Of a stretch of 64,000 nucleotides of DNA, positions 1 through 12,012 are shown piece after piece. Location of the stretch: NCBI GenBank assembly GCA_018287875.1, contig JAGVVL010000027.1, positions 620,001-684,000 of the forward strand, read 5' to 3'. The number at the start of each line of letters is the position of its first letter. Within the stretch, counting starts at the first letter, position 1. The stretch comes from Nigrospora sphaerica (lineage: Eukaryota > Ascomycota > Sordariomycetes > Amphisphaeriales > Apiosporaceae). The translations under genes were made by a program, and so were the position numbers. The notes beneath the pieces are model-generated. The model did not search any database. It was not told the DNA's origin and saw only the letters and a list, made by a program, of their open reading frames with translations.

Positions 1-3000
1 CAGCTCAGTCGTAAGTTGTTGATCGCTGCGCCGCTTTCTGTTTGGATACTGGTGAGCAAGATCCGGTGCTATGATAGTCTTCGAAAGTAATGATGGCTCT
101 CTATTAGCACCCTTGTCGAGCAATAGCTGGACCACCTTCTCGTGTCCTCTTTTGGAAGCCGCATGCAGAGCATTGCCGTACACTCCGCCTTGCGCGTTCA
201 CGTCGGCGTCCTTATCGAGCAATAGCTGGATGACCTTCTCGTGTCCTCCATAGGAAGCCGCCTGTAGAGCATTGCCGTACTGTCCGCCTTGCGCGTTCAC
301 GTCGGCGCCCTTATCGAGCAATAGCTGGACCACCTTCTCGTGTCCTCCTTCGGAAGCCGCCTGTAGAGCATTGCCGTACACTCCGCCTTGCGCGTTCACG
401 TCGGCGGCCTTATCGAGTAATCATTGAACGGAATAGAACAGACCTGTGAATGATGTGTAATACAGAGCAGGTACTGTCTCTTCCTGCTTGCCTGAAACTT
501 TCCATGGCTGGTCTGGGTGATAGAGTCGATATCCTAACGGAAATGTTATTTGGCAAGAAAGGTAATCTCGTACTTCCCGTGATACCACCTTCCGGGAATT
601 CTCAACAACTGCTGCGTGTGCCGACCAGTACTGTGCTGAGTATTGTGCCAGAGGGTATCTTTCCCTCGCTTCCAGGGGACCGCAGGAAGAGCCCAGGCTA
701 AGCAGGTAAGAAAGGCACACTTCCACGATAGCGGCCCTTGCAGCTACCCTTCCGAAGTCAGCGGCCATTATCGAGTCCAGTCGGTCGGATATAAGATACT
801 CCTGGACGGAAAAGTGCGCCAATTGGATCTCCGCAATCGTTGTCCCTTCTTTTTTGCCTTCTCGTCGGACTAAAACCACAAGACTAGAGCAGTATCTTAT
901 CACTTCCTCAGGGACTGGCATCCGATTGGTGGGATCAAATCGTCGTTGTTTGGAAGGATTTACCGTCACCGCGTCGACAGCCTCTTCAACTCGTAGCGGC
1001 CGGTCGGAGTAGATGAGGAACTGCAGAAGGCGCTTGGCACGATCTCTGTGCTCTGGTCGAATATTCTGGAGTATCCTTGCATACGTCGCATCTAACGTTC
1101 GTGGAAGATTGGCTAACTCGTTTTGGAGAGATTCCGGGTCGAGGCATGCTTTTAAAACGCCCATCTGGCAAGCGACCCAGCGGAACCTGTTTTGTTAGAA
1201 TCCGGATTTTTAAATAGAGGTACCTTGATGCTTACATTCCATCCGCCTTCTGAACTGAAGTACTCTCGATCTTCTCCTGGATGTCGGGCCGGCGTTGCCA
1301 CCTAGATATGGCTTTGGTCTGCGCTCTGATGTAGGCATTGATGTCGCCCTCAACAAGGTCACTCTGGAGGGGAATGACCTCTTCGACATGAGCCCAGCTT
1401 ACGATGGCTACCTGAATGTCGTGTTCCGGCCGGCTCGTCACTAGGAGATGAACGTCTAAGCCGGTGTCACGAAGACCCCGGATCCATGGAAGCAGACCAC
1501 CTCCAGGGCCGTCGTTCCGCTCGCGGCACTCATCCAATGCGTCGAACACAAGCCATATTTCGCCAGCCTTCTGTACCATGGCCTGGAAGAGCTTGAATAT
1601 GGACGCGCTGTCCGGTTGACGATTCCCATCGTTGCATGAGGAATAGAGAGCATCCGTCTCTCTCCGGAGATCCGTTTGGTTGTGATATAGCTGAGCCACT
1701 AGCGACCGAACTGCTCCCTCAAGTGACTGCTTTGCGATGTCGTTGAAATCAAAGTAGAAATAGACCAGGTTCAGGGAGGTGGTGCTTTCTTGTAGATCGG
1801 CCACGACGGACGAGCTGAGAATCGTCTTGCCGCAGCCCGGGATGCCGTTCAGCCACAGGAACGAGTTGCGTTCCGTCTTCCACTTTGCATATCGGTCGCT
1901 ATCAAGAAGCCACTGGCTTGTTCCTGTATGGTGCTGCCGGCGCGCATTGTTAAAGTTGGTCGACGGATCGGGCGGCGACAGCCATTTTCGGATCTTGTCA
2001 AGATGGCCGTCGGCGTGCAATGACCGGGTAGTCGCGTGCATGTCTCTCACTGCCACCCGAGTGTCTTGGACTGTAAGGTGGAGTTCATCGACTATAGGAC
2101 TCTTCGAATAAGTACACGGATTGAGACGGTTCGGCGGGCAATAGGGCGTGCCGTGAAAACTGACCCTTATCTATCAGCTCCCTCATCGGCGGCGTGTCCT
2201 TCACCTCCTCGCCCTGCACCTTGAGGAGAACGGCTTTACAGTAAGCAGCCGCCGCAGCCGCCGCATAGCAGCGCCACTTGTCGTGCTTGTGTGTATCGGC
2301 ATAGTCGCTGATACCCCGGATCACTAGGCATGGAAGCTCGTCCATGATCCCCGCCGCTTCCATCTCGAAGCAGATCGCGCTCTCGTACCCCCGACGAAGC
2401 CGATCGCGGTCTGCAGGGTTCTTGATCACGCCGCCGCCCGACAGGATGAGCCCTCGGTGCGTGACAGGCTGGTCCGGCGACGGGCGCGGTGAGCGAGACA
2501 CGACCTTCTTGTCGGCCGAAGCCCGGCACGCACTGCAGTCGGTGCCCTTCTGCACATGAGGAAACGCGTCGTCAAACAGGATATCCTCGCTGTCGGGCCG
2601 CTGGAACACGTCCTTTTGCTTGATGATGCGGCGTAGGATCTTCCGGATGGGGAACTTATCCCGGAACTCGTCGCCCTCCAGCGCACGGATGGCGCTAGCT
2701 AAGATCCGCGGCGGTTTGTTCAGCGCGCCCTTCCGTGTGAACGTGCCGTCCTCGTACTTCCCTAGGTCGTACTGGATCACCCCGGGGTGGTCGTCGCGGG
2801 GCGCGCTGATGGCGACGTCGCCGAGGCGGATGTCGAGCTGGCCGCTCGGGATGCCTGCGCCGATGCCGACCATCAGGGCGAAGCGCACGTTAGGGAACTG
2901 CTGGCTGACGTGCGCGGCGCAGTGGGCAGCATTGACTGTTCCCATGTCGGCCGGTTCGGCGATGACCACGGTGTGGTCGCCGATTCTGCCGACGGTGTAG

Positions 3001-3188
3001 ACGTAGGTTTGCTTGCCGGTGGCCTGGCAGGTGAATTCTTCATCGAGCGTGTACCGGACGGCGGTGGACTCTTCGACGAGGGCGCAGAAAATGGCGACGG
3101 TGACGTCGCCCGGGGCGATCTCTTGGAGCGTTTCCTCCTCGGACGAGTCCGAGTCCTCGTACGGAGCGTGCGTCTTGGACCGGGCCAT
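1..3188 (-). pseudogene. PNP-NACHT-ankyrin NLR interrupted by an in-frame TGA; continues past the left edge
   Basis: STAND/NLR-type protein. The chosen start is the Met of MARSKTHAP at 3188; an upstream in-frame Met at 3311 lacks family-like sequence. Order: PNP_UDP nucleoside-phosphorylase-like domain (GIGAGIP and CFEMEAAGIM motifs), NACHT with Walker A GIPGCGKT and a Walker B ending in FDALDEC, a winged-helix-like region, then ankyrin repeats. Two introns are inferred on the minus strand: 2092..2164 (GTCAGT...TAG, 73 nt) and 1187..1235 (GTAAGC...CTAAC...CAG, 49 nt). With both removed the frame is open from 3188 to a TGA at 421-423 (881 residues). The same frame stays open after the TGA through ankyrin repeats (LLDK-ADVNAQGG units) to base 1. 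The stop therefore removes the whole sensor array. CGA (Arg) changed to TGA is the simplest explanation. Such proteins in fungi are thought to act in non-self recognition. Domain calls are firm; the function is inferred. Confidence 0.82.
100..420 (-). repeat. 99-bp tandem repeat encoding ankyrin units
   Basis: Near-identical units start at 112, 211, 310 and 409 on the plus strand, a strict 99-bp period equal to one 33-residue ankyrin repeat on the minus strand (GHEKVVQLLLDKGADVNAQG type). Units differ by only a few bases, mostly at the residues following AAS. The array marks the C-terminal sensor of the NLR at the left edge. Below position 110 the reading frame stays open but no longer shows repeat sequence. 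Confidence 0.9.
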
Positions 3189-3677
3189 ATTGCATAGCCG
3201 TGAATAAACGAGTTGACAGCAGTAAGAGGTCGAAGAATAGTCCGGAAGAGTCACTCCATTAGGAGGATAGAATGGAAGCAGTGACGCCGCAACGACATGC
3301 AATCTACACAATCAGCAACTGGGGCAGCAGGAGCTCGTGGGAGGCCTGGGCGGCGCTGCAGGCCAATCGCATCATGCAGGTCAAGTCCTAGCTGAACGGT
3401 TCCGAGCAGCACTGGTTCGTTCCATTCAGCCGCATACGGCCACAAGAGAGCTGCGCCGGGCGCCAACGAGGGCCTGGCAGGCAAAAGATAGAATGGGTAG
3501 TGATGTGTGCTAGCTGGATCAGGTGGTTCAAGGCCGAAGGTGCGGGCACCACAAGCATGACTGCATAGCCGCCCCGATACAGATAGATATTCATATTGGT
3601 GTGCAGGGCGCTGATTGGACGCATTCTCGCAAGGAAGCATCTAACTCGGCATGCCCTCCTCTGGCCAATACGAGCGA

Positions 3678-3790
3678 GAAAGCATGCCATGGCTGCAGGC
3701 TGCGGGCGGCAGGCTGAAATGTGTGTATTGTGCCGCATTTCAGGTGCACTGCAGGAGGCCATTGGCTGGTGAAGTGGAAAAACGCAGGCC
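3678..3790 (+). repeat. Diverged direct repeat, copy 1
   Basis: About 110 bp beginning with a catgccatggctgc core and ending near aacgcagg resembles 4648..4752. Many differences are C/T or G/A, as expected if both copies were hit by RIP or cytosine deamination. No coding capacity is seen. Confidence 0.5.
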
Positions 3791-3833
3791 ATGGGTAGGT
3801 GATGCGTGGCCAGGATATGCAGCCAGACAATGA

Positions 3834-3882
3834 GGTGCGTGTGTGTGTGTGTGGGTGTGTGTGTGTGTGTGGGTGTGTGTTT
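3834..3882 (+). repeat. GT-dinucleotide microsatellite
   Basis: An almost pure (GT)n run with two GGG interruptions, about 49 bp long. Confidence 0.95.
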
Positions 3883-4647
3883 AACGTCTACGTAGGATCA
3901 CTGGTACCGTGGTTTAAGCTACTTATCTCCCAGAGGACATGCGACGTGGCTAGCTTGTAGAAGCCACCCCGTGCCTTGTTGGCTCATCATGTCTCTGACC
4001 TTCCGATCGACGTCCAGCCTTTCAGCCTATAGTTTCGTACCCTTCTAAAGGCCCTCTATTCCTCCCCTAGTTCTAGGTAGTCGTATCTCGGTGTATCTCG
4101 GGCCGCGGGAGGTGGCCGGCGGATTCAACGAGCGAGCATTGATGTCTTCCTCGACTCATCAGTAGGTGAAGAGCGCAGGCTAGCAGAACGCTCTCGGTTC
4201 CCGCACGAGCATACCACAACGAACCTCACTGTACCACGCCCTCCGTAAATTCCGTGCAGCGCTCCTTGAGAATGACGGCGAGATGAAAAGAAAGTAGCGT
4301 CGACCGAGGCCCCAAGGCTGCCCTTCCTCCACTGAAGCTCAACGTGCAGCTTCCAACCACTGACAAAGCGAGCACTGCAATGCAAAACGACCGATTCCAT
4401 GGGGCTTCGAACCGATTAGTATCCGAGGGAGCTAACGTCTTGACGTCAGCATCATTACAATTGCGTGCCACAATCTGGCTTGGCGCTCCAGGCCCGATAA
4501 TCGACAGGCAAGTCCTGGGATAGCCTCATTGATCGGTGTGGATGACAATGGAGACAGGCTGTGTTCGACCCGAGCTGGCACATTTCACCCTGGTGAACAG
4601 CCATGCCCACTGGTGGGCGGGCGGCTCTCCTGTCTAATGCAGGCAGG

Positions 4648-4752
4648 GAAGAACGCCATGGCTGCGGGCTGCAGGCTTGTGCTGTGTGCTGTATGCTGTG
4701 CTTAAAGTGCCTAGAGGAGGACCATTGACTGCTGAAATGGGAAGAACGTAGG
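4648..4752 (+). repeat. Diverged direct repeat, copy 2
   Basis: Second copy of the repeat at 3678..3790, ending about 20 bp before the LTR-like repeat at 4772. The two copies share the catggctgc core and the aagtgc...gagga...ccattg...ctg order. Confidence 0.5.
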
Positions 4753-4771
4753 ATGTGCGCAGGGCGAGGAC

Positions 4772-4963
4772 TGTCACGAGACGTAGGTGCGATCCGAAGG
4801 CAATGCTGTCAGCAAGCACTCAGCCATTGAAGGTATCTAAATCTGGGGAAGAGAGAGGAAGGAAGACCAACTATCCCGGTCCCCAGGATAGCTGTAGGCC
4901 CACTCTCGCACGAACCACCCTTCGGTAGGTCCGATAAGACAAGGCCAGGTGTGCGCCATCACA
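4772..4963 (-). repeat. Dispersed LTR-like repeat, inverted relative to the copy at 27017
   Basis: Read on the minus strand this 192-bp segment begins TGTGATGGC and ends TCGTGACA, and it aligns over its whole length with 27017..27214. The differences are mostly C/T or G/A with a few small indels. TG...CA ends and this size suggest a solo LTR. No 5-bp target duplication was found at either copy, so the class is uncertain. Confidence 0.6.
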
Positions 4964-5411
4964 ATAATCATCCATTTGTTAGAAAGATTCAATTGATAAA
5001 ACGCCGGATATTGAATTCGGTCTCGAATGTACCTTCGGCTTCCCTGCTCTATGATCTCTGGGGTAAAGCAAGTACGTATGCCGTTTTATCAGGTAAGGCT
5101 GCCACAATTTGGGCTCTCATTGGCAGGAGCCCCTGGTCATTTCCAAACTAGGAGCGGCGGACCAGAGGAGGCGACTGCGACACCGGAGAGGGGCAGGGCC
5201 TGGGACAGATCCATGTCGATACGGTGAAAGCCCCCAAGGCAAACGGTCGTCCACGTAGTAGAAGGGGTAGAACCTGGAACCCGACATCTACATGGCGGAA
5301 GCGGGAGGCTTGAGACGTCCACACGGCGAAAGAGACAGGCGCTGAGGATCTGAGTTCCCGCGCGGTGGGAAGAGACAAGCTCAGGACGCCCATACGGGGA
5401 AAGAGGAAGGC

Positions 5412-5454
5412 GTCTCCCTCTCCCCCTCCCCCTCCCCTCCCTCTTTCCCCTCTC
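5412..5454 (+). repeat. Pyrimidine-rich low-complexity tract
   Basis: A run of ctcccc-type units (C/T only for about 40 bp) with no coding frame. Probably slippage-prone simple sequence. Confidence 0.8.
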
Positions 5455-6068
5455 CGGAAACCCCGGTACAAATCCCGATAACCGTCATCTTGCTCCTCTG
5501 CGCGTGTAGTTCCGGTCTATTCAGGGGCCGGTGTCCATGCATCCGAAATGCTCCAGCCTGGATGACGAGCACCGATTGCTGTTACAGCAACGGTCCAGAA
5601 AGCAATCCAAACCACAGTCAATCACCGCTATGTACTACCTAAATCTTCTACCTTGTCGATTTCAATAGTCCCATGCGCTTTCACTCCGAAAACTCAGCAT
5701 CGTCCAGTTCGTTCCGCCAGGCAGCTGGATAGGTTCCCGTGTTGAATACCTACCAATGCATCACTTCTCACCAGGTTTATCCCCTGTTCAACCGTTTTGG
5801 GGTCGTGGACTGATAGATTGCATCTTGGGGGAAACACATACATCAATGTTGAGCGAACCAGATAGCCGGACCGTATAGCTCTCTTATCGTACACATAGCC
5901 CCTTACTTTCCTCGTTGCTCTCGACTTAGTGCTGAGCGATACCATGATCGAATCCCAAACGAATGTGTTGAACGCCAACGCTCACATCCCCACCTATGAG
6001 TCTGGCCGGCCGCCGTCATCGTGTCGGGGGGAGGCTTGCTCCACATAGCCTCACGTGGGAAAGCGAGA

Positions 6069-9000
6069 TCACTTCGGGCCATGGAACGGGCAGCGCGCAC
6101 TCGTTCGGCAGCATGGTCTAAGCGACGTTCTGTTGCGCTTTGGTCGTTTCGGAGGCGGATGCGACGTCGTTTCCGGGGCTTTCGGACGGTGCGGCAGCAT
6201 CATGGAACTGAAAATTCCGAGTCCTCCAGAGTAATGCGCTGCCGCGTCGCTGTTCTTTCGCTTGGGCGGTGCCTGAGTCGAAAGCTGTGCTGGCTGCGGC
6301 GCCGGCGACTGTTTCTGCGTCGATGGCACAGCCTCGCCTCCCACAGCATCTGGCTGCACCACCCCGGACATCATCATGCCAGACGACATAATCTTCTCAC
6401 ACCCCATCAACTCTGACCATTCCTCCACTTCTTGTCGAATTTTCCTCCTCTGCCTGTACGCTGTTTTCTTCTCTTTTCTCTTCTGTCTTCGTTCTGTTTC
6501 TGCGAGCTCTTTTCTCCGTTCTTCTTTTCTGCGCTCCTTTCTCTTCAGCTTGTACCGGTTTCTCTTTTCTCTTCTCATATGTATCTTCTGGTCCAAATCT
6601 GCAGTGGTTTCCTTGTCTTCCTGTTCTACTGCCCTTATGGTGGTGACGGCCCCCGAATGCGCCGGGATGGCCTCGTTGGTCGACTCCCCCTGGGGAACCA
6701 GGTCTCTCGTCCGGGCTGGGTAAGGGCAGTTCCGGGACTTCGAAGAGTCGTTTGGCTTTTCCTTCGGGTTAGAAGATGCGGAAGACGAAGACTTCGGCTC
6801 CCGGCCTGGAGGGTCTGCCAATTTCGCCAACAGGGGTCTACATACATACCTTGGGGGTGGATGAGCGACTCTCGGCACGCATTGTGCCATGGAACCCCGC
6901 TGATGGGGTCTCCATGTCAAGTCTGGCGGCACATGCAGACATTTCATCCTGGTTCTCGTATTGCTGGAATGACTGAACATTTCCACATTGAGGACTCGTA
7001 GAACGACTGCTCTGGCGCACGGTGCAAGAGTCATCTGACATATGGCAGTTGTCTTCCAAATGTGACTGCGGGTCAGACACTGCGATTCTTCCAGATTTTT
7101 CGTCGTCTTCGCAAAAGGCGTCGAAAGAAAAGTCGTCAAATTTTGATGGCACCGAGTCTGCCGGTGTCGAGTCCTCCGGTAACAAGCTCACTGATATTGA
7201 TGCCGCCGGCCGGCCCACAGGCCTCGAGCACCACGATGACAGGGTGGGTTCTTTGGCATAAGGACTGACCTCCTCTCGTTCCACCGTTTCAAAACAAGGG
7301 TCGGAAGACAAAATGTACCCCGAGGAAGCAGAACTCCTTCGATGAGTGGGAATTCTTCTGCTATCATACGAGGGGACTTTGGCATACTCGTTCTCCTCAG
7401 CCTGGCAGGGTGCCTCAGGGGCAAGCCCATCGTAGTGATCAAGTCCGTTGTGCTGGATCCACACAACGATGGTTTTCTCGTTGGTTTCGTCGTTGTCGTG
7501 GAGGTGGGGAACGTTGTTAGTACGAATGCCGAGAGCAACGTTGAGGCCCAATTGGCGCCCCCAAAGCCAGAATATGGCTGCAAGGTGGTCTTGGAGGAAC
7601 CAACTGGTGTTGTCGCAAGCATAATCAAACTCGGGCTGCTCGTCGCCCGTTAATTTGGACGCCTCCAAGGTTTCCATGATGCCCTCCATAGCACCACACT
7701 CGAGAACACCTTGTAACGCTTCCACGGTCGGTACAGGGTGGTGGGGATGCTGGGCTGCAAGACTCCGGGCGATAGCGTAGAAGCCGCAGTAACCATCGCG
7801 CGGGACTTCGAGTGTCTTGGCACCATTGCGAAACGCAACCTCAAAGGTATGGTTGTGATCAGGACTCAACCTCTTTGTCGGGCTCCTGGGCGTCTCTTGG
7901 TTTCCAGATGGCACCGCCTCTCGGAGCACTTCGGCAACTGGATAGCTGGGGGCGCCGTCGTGCTCTGTCAGATCGACAAACACCACCGCCTTGTGTCTCG
8001 AGCCCAGGCCAACCGCAGAGGCAAGGTTACTCTTGGTGGATTCCCGAGGCGAGTATGGGAGGTGATGACACGGGTAGCGGTCATCAGGGCCGTTGCTCGC
8101 GGTATTGGAACCAGCGAGGACAAAGCGATCGTTGCTGTATGTTGCGTTCTGAAAAAGTGGCTCGAGCTGGGTCTTGGGACCTACCGGCCTCAAGCGCGGC
8201 AAGCCCTGGACCGACGTGGGGCGTTCAGCCGGCGATGGTGTCGGGCTGCGCAACGTCATGGTCAAATCCTCGCAGTGGCCGTCATCATCGTCCGAGGTCG
8301 GATCTGTTGCAGAGCTCGGGAAAGGACTTGAAAAGATTCTATCCGGATCGCATGATGAGCTCGATGAGGGGGTAGCCCGAGAATGAGGACTGAAAGTAGC
8401 ATCGCGGTCCTTCAAGTATCCATACGTCGTACGGTCGTCGTCACTCAAGTCGCTGTCTTCTTCATCGACGTATTCACCATCGCCGTTGTCGCTCATGGGG
8501 GTACACGACGTCGTCACCGAATGCCGCTTCTCTATTCGGATGCTCACATCGCGTTTGAAGTTATGCAGCCAAGACAGATGGTCACGCGACTTTTCTCTGG
8601 CGATGGCGAGAAGCCTGTCCTTCCTGGTTTCGAGATCTGCCCATGGATCTGCTGTCCGAAGAAGAGACTGTGGTTCAATGCCGCTGTTGCATACTTTTGA
8701 GGCTATGAACAAGCCTTTCTCTGAGACTTGTAGTTTTTTGGTGTACACCATCGAGTCGAATACATCTCGAAGCTGGTCCCATAGGTCTTCCAGTTGTTGC
8801 TCATCGGTCCTATGAGTAGCAGGCGTGGACGTTGCCATCCGCGCCTTGCTTTTCCTGCTAATCCTCGTGAGAGTACCCTTCAAACAAGAGGGGACATCGT
8901 TTTCGAGGTCGAACTCCTTGAGGTACATGTCTCTGAGCAACTCAAAGAATGAGCGATCGGGGAACCTGCCTTCGAGCGGGCACTTGTACAAACAGTCGGC

Positions 9001-9072
9001 ATGAAGGACCGCTAACCGGAGAAGCAACTGACCCCTGTCCGCTGTGCACAAATACCTATCATCTTCAGACAT
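6069..9072 (-). CDS. Protein with an OTU-like cysteine protease domain and a basic C-terminal tail
   Basis: The first exon (6850..9072) encodes about 741 residues from the first Met of the frame. Its N-terminal half is followed by acidic and Ser-rich low-complexity stretches (residues ~195-290). Residues ~415-550 carry a match to the OTU deubiquitinase signature: VPRDGYCGFYAI with Asp426 and Cys429, and GLDHYDGL with His546. OTU enzymes remove ubiquitin from proteins; activity here is inferred. The frame meets a GTATGT donor at 6849. A second frame (6069..7139) continues downstream with a strongly basic coiled-coil-like segment (RREKRNRYKLKRKERRK type) and a nuclear-localisation-like PPKRPKRNR near the end. 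The acceptor is unresolved; GAG or AAG sites giving introns of about 52, 88 or 112 nt keep frame. I do not recognise the rest of the protein. Confidence 0.62.
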
Positions 9073-11371
9073 TGTGCCGGAGGGGCATTCGGGCTGTACC
9101 AGTTGATAAGGGTGTTGGTATCACGAAGGATCTTTCTGGTATTTGGGGATAGGATTGAGCGAGCAAATGGTGATCTCTGCCCGGATGTGGGCTCTGTTGC
9201 CAGACTGGACGCCTCAGGAGGAGCCACATAAATGAGCTATCGGACCCGGTTCTGCTCGCCGCGTTCCTCCTCCGCTCTTGAAACGTGTCAACCACGTGAA
9301 GCGCGAACTCGACGCGAACATCGGCTCGTTCAAGAGCCGAAGGCAAATTCAGGAGGACCCCGGGAAAAGTAACGATTGGACAAACCCGAACAATTTGGCG
9401 AGCCATCGGCTGCAAGCTCTGTACCCAGCCAGGACAGACGAGCGAGACAGGGGCACGATGCAATGGTGTAGGCGGTACGAAGCAGGGTACTCCGTACGCG
9501 ATCTCAGAAGTGCCTATCGCGTCGCCCAGTGTTAGCCGTTCCGGCCAGAACGTGGGCGCACGTCACTCCGGCATCCCGCAGGCACAGAAGTATAGCGAGG
9601 CACAAGGCATGCTGCTGCTTCCCGCCCCTTCCCCGGAGTGGACAAGCAGAGAGACAGGGTGGTAGGCGTTCGTCGAAGAAGCCGGACGGCAAGATCCACG
9701 ACATCAGCAACCGTGACACCTGAATGTAGCGAGCCAAGAGGCTTGGTGTGGAAGAGATAGACTTTCATACCTCAACTTGGGCAGTTGAGTTTTCAGGTGA
9801 CACCGAGCTGCGGGGAGGCGCATTCAGTCGCGGCTTTCTTATCGGGCCAGGTCGCGAAACCGTGCGTACGGGTGCGCACGAGATTGAAGCACCGTGGAAG
9901 TGGTATGCCATACGAAGTCATCACCCTGATATGCACATTTCCGTGGCAAGGATCATCACTGTTTATCACGCGTTGGGGGTTGGCGTGCGCAGAGTAAGTA
10001 CTCGAATGGATCAGCAGGAGTAGCGAACTTTCAGGGGTACTGATGACCACTCGGCACAGGGTCACGCCATTCAGGTGCGCCTGGGCGCGGTCGCGTTGGG
10101 TTTACATGGCCTCATAAGGCGGGATGTATCGATGGGACCCTTGGAGAGGAAAGCTGTTTGCGGGTATGCCGCGACGGAGCCTCGCAAGAGATGACGGGGC
10201 ATCGGGCCTTCATCTTGTGCGAAAGTGGTAGGGATGTTGAGCTGGACTGGCTCGTCAAGTGGGAGAAGACCACGACGCATTGGCGCCCAGCACCGCGGAA
10301 CAACTAAGTATTGTTACCTCTGTTTGCTACCCATCCGTGCACGCCATGCCGCGTATTGGGATTTTCTGCATAGAGGCCCATGGTTGATGAATATAGATGG
10401 CGGCGGCAATGTCATTTGCGTTTGTGTGAGAAAAACACGGAATGTTACTTAATAGTGTCTAGGAAATGGAGGTGAGCGCAGCACCCGTAATACCTCCGGG
10501 TTTCCCGGAGGTTCAACCACATATCCCTCAAATGGACTAACCTTGACCCAAGTACAATATCATCAACGAATGCAAAGGAATGCAGGCGTCCAGACTCGTG
10601 CTGCGCTACTAAGCATCCCACCGGGATTGCCGGAGCTCGCGTACCTGCTTATCCGCCTGGCATCCCATGCGATTTCAGCGGCATGGCATCCCATTCACAG
10701 CAGCATCTTCCCGAATCCAGCAAACTCGCTTTCCGCATCAGAACGCGCCGGCCATACCCTTGGACTTCCTTGCCGCAGACCTGTCCGGATTTGACGGCAT
10801 TTGCAAGCCCTCGATGCAGACGGGACGGGCGTAGAGACAACAGGTGCCGAGAAGCACGGCGCGCGCCTTGGCATTTCTGTCGTTGCTCGATTGTAAGGGC
10901 GCGTTCGGGGCACCGCCTTGGGCGGACTGCGCCGGGCGGCAGCCCCGCCTCCGAAATACGCCGGAAACTGGGAACGGCCTACGGGCTGACATGTCCACTG
11001 CGAGCCGAACGGCCTGCCCTACGAGTCGCCCGATACTTGCAGTCTCCTAACTTAATCGAGTATCGCGAGCTAATAAGACGTGTTTGGCAGGTAAGCACCG
11101 GGAACAGCAGCAGCATACTGATCGGCACAACCGTCTCGGTCTGCCTTTGGCGAGCAAGCCAAAATTTGCGATGCGGGAGGCAAGAGTTTTCCAAGTACGC
11201 CGTAACTATCGTGAGACGACGATATCACTTAGCACCCTTCCAAGTGAGCGGCACCCGTCCAACACCACGGGCCAGTGGCCGCTCTCGAAGGTACTGACTG
11301 GGTTAGTGCCCGCGTACGTTGTCTCTCAATTTCATACCTGCTGCGTGGATGGGCAGTTCAATTGGATATAT
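9073..11371. other. Region without a supported gene
   Basis: Only short overlapping frames on both strands with no recognisable motifs. It contains a 9-bp-arm hairpin at 10492..10512 (ACCTCCGGG, TTT loop), of no assigned role. Confidence 0.5.
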
Positions 11372-11374
11372 GTA

Positions 11375-11382
11375 TATATAAA
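11375..11382 (+). promoter_or_regulatory. Candidate TATA box
   Basis: TATATAAA lies 90 bp upstream of the ATG at 11472, a plausible position for a fungal core promoter of the secreted-hydrolase relic. Confidence 0.4.
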
Positions 11383-11471
11383 CACGATGTCTCCAAGAAT
11401 GTCGGTTGCAATGGAACCCGGTCATCACGGGATGACCGCGCTCGCCCATATTACATCGAAAGTCATATATA

Positions 11472-12012
11472 ATGCTTGATTCTAGCTTCCTTATCGCGAC
11501 GCTGGCCTTCGCCGGCGGCGCCTTCGTTCGCGGTGCAACCGCCACCGCCCAGGAGATCCGCCCGGCACCGTCATGCGAGCAGCTGTTCCTCAACGCCTCA
11601 ACGCAACCTATCGATCGCGGCAACCTGATCGTACCTTTGGACCGCGCCGAGTCCAACTCGCCCAAGACCCTCGGACTGAGGCTCCTGAAGATCCCGACGA
11701 CGAAGCAGCCGGCCGACAGGGCCATTATCGTCGACTTTGGGCGCCCGGGGATATCTGGGCGAATGGATATGGCTACTACAGTGTAAGGCTGTGTAAGTGT
11801 ATGTCTTCCCCCAGGGCGTTGGATTTAAGGTGATTAATACCCAAGTCCTCAAAGGTTACTAACACCGGCCATTACAGCATTACCGGGGACGATGTGATTT
11901 CGTTTCCTACGACTAGCGGTAAGTACACCTGCCACCTTCTTCTCGTCGACAGCGAGTTTGACGTCATCGTACCGGCTGTGTCAGCTAAGAACATGAGTGC
12001 CTCGTTCGAGGA
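11472..12012 (+). pseudogene. Decayed secreted alpha/beta-hydrolase (S33 tripeptidyl-aminopeptidase-like)
   Basis: The ATG at 11472 opens a signal peptide (about 27 residues, cleavage likely near TATA-QE), followed by APSCEQLFLNAS, DRGNLIVPLDRAES and GRPGISGRMDMATT. These resemble the N-terminus of fungal secreted S33 peptidases, where the oxyanion-hole stretch is usually a GGPG-type motif; here it reads GRPG. A probable intron follows (GTAAGG donor at about 11784, TACTAAC branch, acceptor at 11877). After it, ITG and DFVSYD-type sequence appears only by changing frame, with a TAG where an aromatic or Thr codon is expected. Sequence resembling a C-terminal SEFDVIVPAVSAKNM region follows directly, so the catalytic core appears to be deleted. 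Weak similar-looking traces may continue to about 13 kb. Family assignment is moderate; that it is broken is likely. Confidence 0.45.

Larger units (their letters stand above)
3189..6068. other. Intergenic region without a supported gene
   Basis: No convincing reading frame was found. The stretch holds a GT microsatellite, a diverged direct repeat pair, an LTR-like dispersed repeat and a pyrimidine-rich tract (listed separately). An open minus-strand frame at 5694-5978 has no recognisable motif and is not called. Confidence 0.6.

Noticed and set aside
1..420. CRISPR-like regular repeats
   Set aside because: The 99-bp periodic units are translated ankyrin repeats with no spacers; the organism is a fungus.
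2085..2165. Frameshift between the PNP and NACHT parts of the left-edge NLR
   Set aside because: A 73-nt intron with GTCAGT donor and TAG acceptor at 2092..2164 restores the frame exactly, so a true frameshift is not needed.
10492..10512. Hairpin resembling a bacterial terminator
   Set aside because: No T-run follows and no gene ends nearby; eukaryotic context.
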